Below are positions 56,891 to 64,000 of a stretch of 64,000 bases of DNA, in pieces. Position numbers and translations under genes: made by a program. The DNA is from Delphinapterus leucas (Eukaryota; Chordata; Mammalia; Artiodactyla; Monodontidae). The notes below the pieces were generated by a model. The model had not been told where the DNA came from and ran no database searches. It saw only the letters and a program-made list of their open reading frames with translations. Position 1 is the first letter of the stretch; each line of letters opens with the position of its first letter. The stretch covers positions 37,887,022 to 37,951,021 of the forward strand of contig NW_022098036.1 in NCBI RefSeq assembly GCF_002288925.2, in the 5' to 3' direction.

Positions 56891-59168
56891 AAAGCAGTCA
56901 AACCCTATGACTCCAAAAGTAACCTTCAGGGAGAGGAAAGCTAGTTTACTCCTTTCTGATATGATCAAGCTATTCCTGATGTAGTCACATGCTCCACCAT
57001 ACCTCAAAAGAAATCCTTTTGTAATAACAATTAATTATTTTAACTTTCTGAGAGAGCATCGAGAAAATTTCAGTTCCTCTAGAAGCTGCCACTTCAGTGT
57101 TGGATGGTTTCCCTAGAGAATATCTTTGGTCCTCTTGTCAGTATTTCCATAGCCCCTAGTTGAACAGTTACTTTTGTGATTTCTCACTAAGTCAGGCTGA
57201 AATTATCTCCTATTTGGAGAAGCCCTGTTCTAGTTTCTGGACCTCTAAAGGTGTTTGGGATTTTAGGAAAGTAATGAAGGAACGACAGATAGACGTCCCC
57301 CTACTGGGCCTGGGGCCTGATCAGGGCCTGACTGCAAATCTTAGCGGTGCTCTTACTGTTGGCTGGGTGCTTTTAGTCTTCCAGGGCACACCCTGGTAGA
57401 TAACTAGCTGAGTCATAGAGAGTGCAAGAGGATGGAGGCCCTTCCTACTCGCCCACCCTCAACTTCAGTAAAGAGAGCATGTTTCACATCACGCATATGA
57501 GCTTTTAGGCTCTAGAATTAATTGCTCAAGCTTTTGGACTTTAAGGACTTACAAAGTAAAAACATGAGTGTTCTAAAGATTTTTTTTAAAGATATTTTTG
57601 AATGAAGAAAACATTCTGGATTCTAGAGCTATCCTATATTTGTCAGGGAGGGGGCACAAGAATATAAATAGGAACCCCAGCTTGTTCCTGGCTTTTCCTC
57701 CCAGGCATGCATGTGGAATACCCCCCTTACCATCCCAGCCTCTCTATTATTCCTGCCTCCAGTCCTGGGGTGGTAAAGAGACCTACATAGGCCCTGGCAG
57801 CAGGCACTGGGATGACCAGGTACCCGCTAAATTCTGGGGACCCAGGTGCTGGAGGGTGGTCAAGGAGTGGATGGGGGGCCCTGCCGGCTCTGGGTAAGCA
57901 TCCTTACTCCATGGAGAGGGGTGCTGCTGAAGGAGAGCTAGAGTAGGGTCCTCTAAAGCACAGGGCCCAGGAAGGGGACCCTGGTTGTCTGGGTCTGAAG
58001 ACAGTACTGCTGCATTCCATTCTAGCCAAAATTAACCAAGTCTTTAAGCCTTTTTAAGGCCACCAAATACCAAAAGGGGTGTCAAGGGTTTTGGTGCCTT
58101 CACACACATTAGGTGTGCACTGAACTGGGGAGGAATTGGACTTCTACACAGCGCTGTTCATGGGTGCCATCCTCTGACTATTTAGCAGAAGGGGATTCGA
58201 TTGCTCCTTTGAATTATGAATTGTCTGGAGAATTCGGCAAACCTGGGGCTCTGGAGCTGAGCACATGTTGAGAAGCTCATCCGTTGGTTCCTAAAAACTA
58301 TCTTAATTCGTGGAATTTGAAGTCTTAAATAAGTCTACCAAAGTATGAGGAAGGGCAAACTTTCCCGACAGAAGTCCTCAGGCAACATTTCAGCCCTGCG
58401 GGTGGAGTGGAATGTAAAGAGGGTATCAGGGCTGCTTCAGCGCACGTGAACGGTTTAGGTCCTGATGTGCTTAGTCCCCGGGGTACAGGCTGCCCCACTT
58501 GAGACTACTCTGCAACAAAGAGTTTCCACTTAGTAGAAGGGTTTTCAACAAACCAGAATTTCTGTCCTGATTTCCTGAGCTTATGTCATTTCTTTTTAAT
58601 AACCCATCTGCCTTGCTCTGTGACGTTAGTCTTCTTAGAAGTAGAACAAGCCCATACTAGGGAAAAATGTAAACAATGCATTTAATTTCCCAATGTCTAA
58701 CCCTACAGGCTCTGGAAAACTGCTCCCTTCTTAAAAGGCTTCAGGGCGGTAAAGTCTCTGGAGAAAGACTGCGAGTAAAGGGCTTCTTGGGAGTTCCATA
58801 AGGTTTGGACTCCCACCTTCCTGTTGCTGCAACAAGACTGAGCCTTAAATCGTGTCTGTTCCAAGCAGACGAACGTGGAAGGCTTCCTTAATCTGAGCAA
58901 ACACAAAGGTTATGTGCTCTTGAGTGTTGGGAGAACCGGTTCCAAGTTGCAATTATATCAGCTGCTGGTCCAACCTTTCAAGGCCTAAGGAAGCTTCCCT
59001 GGCACAACGTTAGCTGCTCTGGCAGGTTCCTGGTTACATGCTACCAGGGTGGTGATGCGGTCTGTCTGTGAGGCCACACCTCTAAAAGGCTCCCTTGTCT
59101 TACTGTTAAGAAACTGATGTGTAAAGTTTTCCCTGGACTTCTTCAACGTGACAGTTAAACAGAACTGT

Positions 59169-59292
59169 GGGGAATTCCCTGGAGGTCCAGTGGTTAGGAC
59201 TCCGAGCTTCCATTGCCGGGGCCTGGGTTCAATCCCTGGTCGGGGAACTAAGATCCTGCAAGCTGCGCAGCCCGGCCAAAAAAAAAAAAACT
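59169..59292 (+). repeat. CHR-1-type SINE
   Basis: Sense copy 'gggaattccctggaggtcca' through 'cgcagcccggcc' and an A-tail. The flanks aactgtg/aactatg may be the TSD. Confidence 0.9.
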
Positions 59293-60423
59293 ATGTATGA
59301 GACAGAATAGAGTCGTAATTTGACTTTTTTCAGATGGCTGAGGGTAGAAACTCTTTCAGAATCTCAATAGAAGAGAGGTGCCCCATGCCCTGCCTGCCCT
59401 GCCCCCTGCTGCACTTTTAGACCATGGGAGGGCCACATGAATTTACAGCTTGAGCACAGACATACACTTCCAGGTCTGGAGAGATTTAGTTCCCTTCTCT
59501 AAATTATGCAAACTTCCTAATCTGTCAGGTGGATGTGCCTAAGTATTTCCCAAGAACAGGAATATATAAGTTGATCAGAGAGGAAGAGAAGGCAAAAATG
59601 AAACTAAGTAAAATGCAGGGTAAGGATGAAAATTGTGTGCTTTGGTGTGAAAATTAAATTCAAACAAGAACGCTGGAGTTCATTACATGGACTTATGCCA
59701 TACACTAGAGGGATACAAAGACAAACCCATCTCTACTTTTAATAAACACCTAGTCAGTATATAAGACACATCAACACACTGAGTCCAACTATAATACGCA
59801 TCCTACTATATCTGATTCACTTTACTTCTCTGAATATCTAGACTTATAAGACTTTCCCATCCTGTTCTAGGTGTAAGATAGCTCAGTTACCTAGTCATGG
59901 CAACATCAAACATTAAGGCTGAGAGGGTGTTAAGGCTCTTCTAGTTTAATTCTGTCATTCTGAGATGAGGGGGTTATGTGTCTTGTCTGATACACACAGA
60001 CAGTTGGTAGCAGCAATGAAAGCAAAACTTGGGTATCTATATTCCCAGTAAAGTGTCTATTAGCTTTTGCTGTCTTCCTGATGACTTCTTAAATCAAAAG
60101 TCATTTTTCTTATTACCCTGTACAAGGAGGAAGAGATTTATTTTGAATTGCTTTAAAGGACTTAGTTAAAATGGAATGTGACATGCTGAATAAAAATACA
60201 CCCTAATATACAGCCTGGTCTTGGGTCTCCTAGGTCAAAAGGACCACAGATTTAGGTCACTCACCACTAGAGGGCACTCAGATTTCCCCAACTGATTTAA
60301 AGAGGCTTCAAATACAGCCTGCAAATCAAGTTTATCAACATGACATTTTCTATCAATAGTAAAAGGTAAATGGCCATTTCCCCAGAATATACTGGCATAC
60401 TGTTTCTGGGCATAGGTATCTAA

Positions 60424-60444
60424 TGTGTATGTGTGTGTGTATGT

Positions 60445-60493
<49 letters not shown>
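60424..60493. repeat. GT microsatellite
   Basis: A GT run of about 70 bp with a few GTAT interruptions in its left half; long and likely variable in length. Confidence 0.95.
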
Positions 60494-60494
<1 letters not shown>

Positions 60495-61539
60495 ACACAA
60501 ACATGTTATAATTAATATATATTTGTTATAATTAATGTTACTATTTCAGATTCAAGCCTGATGTTTTCTCAAAGGACACCTATTTATTGCGTTCAAGTGG
60601 TAAGCAGATTTCCGAAGTAAAGATTAACTTAAAAGACAACTTGCCTCCAGAGCACTGACACAAAGCCCAGTGGGCTCCTGCCCAAATCCGCAGGCCTGCA
60701 ACATTCTAAGTAAATCATGCTTGTTCTTGGGGCCCTTGGATACTTTGATTTAAAAAGGAGAAGAGAAGAAAAGGAGAGCTTCCTCTGCTATAAAAGGAGA
60801 TGAATACAAGCCAGGCAATGTCTTTAACCTTCCAGTTTATCATCCCTGAAGGCCTTCTTCTGATCATGTGGGGAATTTCTGGAGATTTATACCTAGAGCT
60901 ATGGAAATCCATTCTCTCCAGGAGGCCCAAGGACTTTCTGGCTGTGTTATTTAAATTCTGCAAAAGTCTATTCCATATGCACAAGTTAAATTAATATATG
61001 AGAGTGATCATTAACTACACCATAGCATTGCCCTGTCTGAAGAGTACAAGGATCGTCTTTGTGGAAAAGGGTGGAGGGTCCTGCAAAGCGCCTGTGCCTC
61101 CGCTGTCTTGTCAGGGCGGCTGATGATGAGCCTTCTGGATTCTGGACTTGGCTGAATTGGTTTCCTGCCCCATGGCACTCACCTGATCAAGACTAGCCTG
61201 TTCTTTGCCAAGTACTATGGAAAACTTGGTTCACAGCACTGAAAAAGGATACATCTAGTTCACTCTGGAAAAGAGAAAAGAGTCCGAGGATGAGAAGGAG
61301 ACACTGGGACACAATGCACTTAGCAGAGACAGCGCCTGCTCTGGTTGCCAGCCTGAAAGCAGGTGGGAGAGGCTGCTCTGTAGGGAGAAGCCTGAGTGCG
61401 GGAAGGCCCTGAGTTTGGGACAGTGATTTAAAAAAACAAAATAGGCTGCAGTTTAGAGAACTTTTATAGGCTAGAACAATTCACCTTTAGAGTGTAGAGG
61501 GAATAAAATAATTCAACCTTTACAGATCATAGGTAATTT

Positions 61540-61804
61540 GATAGGTATATACAAAATCGTAATAATGTGCACACAGTTTGAATCCATCAGTTTTACTGCT
61601 AGAAGTCTCTCCTAAGGGAACAGTTAAATAACGGCACAATGATGTGTGACAGCATATTCAGGGTAATGTTATTTATAGTAGCAAATTGCTGAAAACAAGC
61701 TAAGTGTCTATCAAGGGGGGACTACTTAAATAAATTATAGCAAATCCACAAATGATGACATAGGTACATAAGTCCCGACATACTGTTAAATAAAAAAGCT
61801 AGTC
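61540..61804 (+). repeat. Old L1/HAL1-like 3' remnant
   Basis: 'gttatttatagtagcaaatt' and 'aaacaagctaagtgtctatc' (spaced) are strings seen in L1 ORF2/3' regions in sense. The SINE at 61805 interrupts it and a short part continues after 62134. Confidence 0.55.
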
Positions 61805-62120
61805 TGGGGCTTCCCTGGTGGCGCAGTGGGTAAGAATCTGCCTGCCAATGCAGGGGACACGGGTTTGAGCCCTGGTCCGGGAGGATTCCACATGCTGCGG
61901 AGCAACTAGGCCCGTGCGCCACAACTACTGAGGCTGCACTCTAGAGCCCATGAGCCACAGCTACTGAAGCCCACGCACCTAGAGCCCGTGCTCCACAACA
62001 AGAAAAGCCACCGCAATGAGAAGCCCATGCACCGCAACAAAGAGTAGCCCCTGCTCACCGCAGCTAGAGAAAGCCCGTGCATAGCAACAAAGACCCAACA
62101 CAGCCAAAAATAAATAAAAA
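61805..62120 (+). repeat. Long CHR-2-type SINE with 14-bp TSD
   Basis: Sense copy 'tggggcttccctggtggcgc' through 'gacccaacacagccaaaaat'. TSD taaaaaagctagtc at 61791-61804 and 62121-62134. Confidence 0.93.
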
Positions 62121-63342
62121 TAAAAAAGCTAGTCATAAAATGGTATATACAGGATTATCCCCTGTATATATGTAGATAGATATAGATATAGTTAGATACA
62201 GATACATAAAGCCTAAAAGGCAATGTACCTAACAGTATGTATCAATAAACGGCATGCTCACTGATGATCTACCCTTTCTTTTTGCTCGTATGTATTTTTA
62301 ATTTTTTTTAATGAACAAATTTATGTCCTGAAAAAGTCATAGATGGAGAAAAGATGAAAGCGCTAAATTCATCTTTGAAAGGACTTAAGGTTTGTCAAGT
62401 GCAGCACTGACAACTCTGATCCCACTTCCTCAACAGCAAAAGCCCTCATCTCTTGCAAAACTGCCTCTTTTGAAGCTAACTGGGCTGGCTTTCTGTTTTG
62501 AAACGTGATGTTAAGATGCTTCTTTCAGCCCAGACAGCATGAGATTGATCTCCAAATTTAAGATTTGGAAACTCTAAGATTAAAAATAGCCCCAGAAAAA
62601 CTGTTTAAAACTCACAAACCTAAAAATAAATCTTAGATGACAAGGCATTCTCCATGAGTGGGACAGATTCTATTTTCCTTCCCAGGGTTCTCTTCTCTCT
62701 CCTCTTTTTCTTCTTTTTGCTACTGTCAGCCTAAACCGGGTCATCCCTTAGTACTCTCCAAGTCCTGTATAATCACCTGGCTTAAATTAAATTCTAATCT
62801 TTACTTCTGTGGTTTATGTGGTCACTGACTCTCTCCCTAGAATAACAGCTAAAATTCAGCAACCTGCTATTTATTCTTAGTTACCGAATATAATAATTTT
62901 TAAAACCTTAGCAATGATAGTGCCTGTACCCACGCTTTATTCTCCCAGGTTTAAAACATTGCTATTTTGGGAAATTATATTCTTCTTGATAGGTGTTCCC
63001 TTAAAGTGACTAACCATGGCCAGCTCTGAATCACAGACCCTGACTTGCAACCAGTCTGTCTAAGAAAGTGGTCATCAGGAGATAAGCCGGAACTACAGCT
63101 ATGCTGTCCGTATGGTAACCACCTGCCTTGCGTGGTGATTTAAATCAATTAAAATTAAATAAAATTATAATTTCAATTCCTCATTTACACTAATCACATT
63201 TCAAATATTCAAGAGGTACATGTGGCTTAGCACCTACCACATTGGATGGCACAGATAGAGAACATTTCTATCACTGCAGAAAGTTCTATTGGACAGAAAG
63301 TTTTGGTCTATAGTGCTCTCCCCAAGCAATCAATAAGAAGGT

Positions 63343-63349
<7 letters not shown>

Positions 63350-63376
<27 letters not shown>

Positions 63377-63564
63377 TACACGGGCCTCTCACTGTTGTGG
63401 CCTCTCCCATTGCGGAGCATAGGCTCCAGACGTGCAGGCTCAGTGGCCGTGGCTCACGGGCCTAGGTGCTCCAGGGCATGTGGGATCCTCCCAGACCGGG
63501 GCACGAACCCGTGTCCCCTGCATTAGCAGGCGGACTCTCAACCACCACGCTACCAGGGAAGCCC
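63350..63564 (-). repeat. CHR-2-type SINE with 15-bp TSD
   Basis: Reverse copy with an A-tail of about 28 bases (as T on +). TSD aagaa(g/a)gtggatttt-like: aagaaggtggatttt at 63335-63349 and aagaagatggatttt at 63565-63579. Confidence 0.92.
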
Positions 63565-63771
63565 AAGAAGATGGATTTTAAAACCAGACCCAATGCCCCC
63601 TGTCCCTGCAAGGCCAGTCTCTGGAATGGCCAGACCTCTTGCTCTTTCAGCTTTGGAGGGCACCAATCCCTTCCTAGCTAGAGGCACTACCATGTCGCAG
63701 GCCACTAGGCAGCTGCCCAGCTCCAACCGCTGAATTAGGAAATAGCTGACAGCAAGCCTCATGCATTAAGG

Positions 63772-63957
63772 CAGTGGTTCTCAAACTTAAGCATGCATCA
63801 GAATCACTTGGAAGGCTTGTTAAAACACAGTTTGCTGTGCCTCAACCCAGAGTTTCTGATTCAGTAGTCTGGGGTAGGCCAAGAGTTTATACTTCTAACA
63901 AGTTCCCAGGTAATAATTATGCTGCTGGTCCAGGAACCACACTCTAAGAACAAACTG
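63772..63957 (+). mobile_element. MER5A-type hAT-Charlie DNA transposon
   Basis: Starts cagtggttctcaaactta, has 'catcagaatcacttggaagg' and 'ttctgattcagtagtctggg', and ends near 'taagaacaaactg'. The flanks cattaagg/cactaagg are an 8-bp TSD with one mismatch. Confidence 0.88.
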
Positions 63958-64000
63958 CACTAAGGCAATGAAAACAGGCTAGTCGATTGCCCTGTAAAGA

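Larger units (their letters stand above)
51688..64000 (-). other. AP4S1: Presumed last intron of AP4S1 (runs off the window)
   Basis: It begins at the acceptor of the AP4S1 terminal exon. I searched the - strand for the conserved penultimate AP4S1 segment and did not see it. Repeats within are listed separately. The stretches 52290-53430, 53650-54890, 55790-56690, 56900-59160, 59300-60420, 60500-61530 and 62200-63340 show nothing I recognise. The part about 57.3-58.5 kb is somewhat richer in GC. Confidence 0.6.

Noticed and set aside
57598..57897. 99-codon + strand frame in a GC-richer stretch
   Set aside because: No recognised domain, Gly/Pro composition without conserved motifs, and no support for splice sites beyond a chance gtaagc. 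Could be revisited with RNA-seq.

Overview
This is a 64 kb piece of a mammalian nuclear genome, most likely from a toothed whale or another cetacean. More than twenty CHR-type tRNA-Glu-derived SINEs interrupt the introns and flanks. Both the short CHR-1 form and the longer CHR-2 forms occur, and many copies still have target-site duplications (TSDs) of 8-17 bp. CHR-2-class elements are known from Cetacea and hippopotamus, and their density and freshness here favour Cetacea. The host group is an inference; no species can be named.

The window is dominated by the 3' three-quarters of HECTD1, a large HECT-class E3 ubiquitin ligase gene on the + strand. Thirty-three coding exons (2382 to 47629) splice with AG/GT junctions in one continuous frame of 2,069 complete codons plus the stop. 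Counting back from the 2,610-residue human protein, the visible part is about residues 541-2610. The order is: end of the ankyrin region, a central region, a SUN-like (Sad1/UNC) domain, an MIB/HERC2 domain, a long Ser/Thr-rich disordered exon, an acidic tract, a helical-bundle region, and the complete C-terminal HECT domain. The predicted catalytic Cys falls on residue 2579, as in human, which supports the whole exon chain. The 5' part of the gene lies left of the window. The stop is followed by a 3' UTR with candidate poly(A) signals near 48.43 kb and 49.13 kb.

To the right, in tail-to-tail orientation, the last coding exon of AP4S1 (sigma subunit of the AP-4 adaptor complex) lies on the - strand at 51559-51687. 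A likely poly(A) signal is at 51169. The rest of the window, 51.7-64 kb, is best read as AP4S1 intron; no further AP4S1 exon was recognised. HECTD1 and AP4S1 are convergent neighbours, with about 2.7 kb between their putative poly(A) signals.

Non-coding content is mostly retroposons: CHR SINEs, old MIR and L1 pieces, LTRs and hAT DNA transposons, several of them nested. The most unusual object is a 933-bp solo LTR (31196-32128, - strand) in a HECTD1 intron, inserted into an older MIR with a 4-bp duplication. Its U3 edge consists of three tandem units of exactly 63 bp. Its 3' end carries a 72-nt tRNA-Glu(UUC)-like cloverleaf with perfectly paired acceptor, anticodon and T stems. Other points of note are a SINE-L1 composite bounded by a single TSD, a SINE with an apparent 3' transduction, and a 100-N assembly gap inside a SINE.
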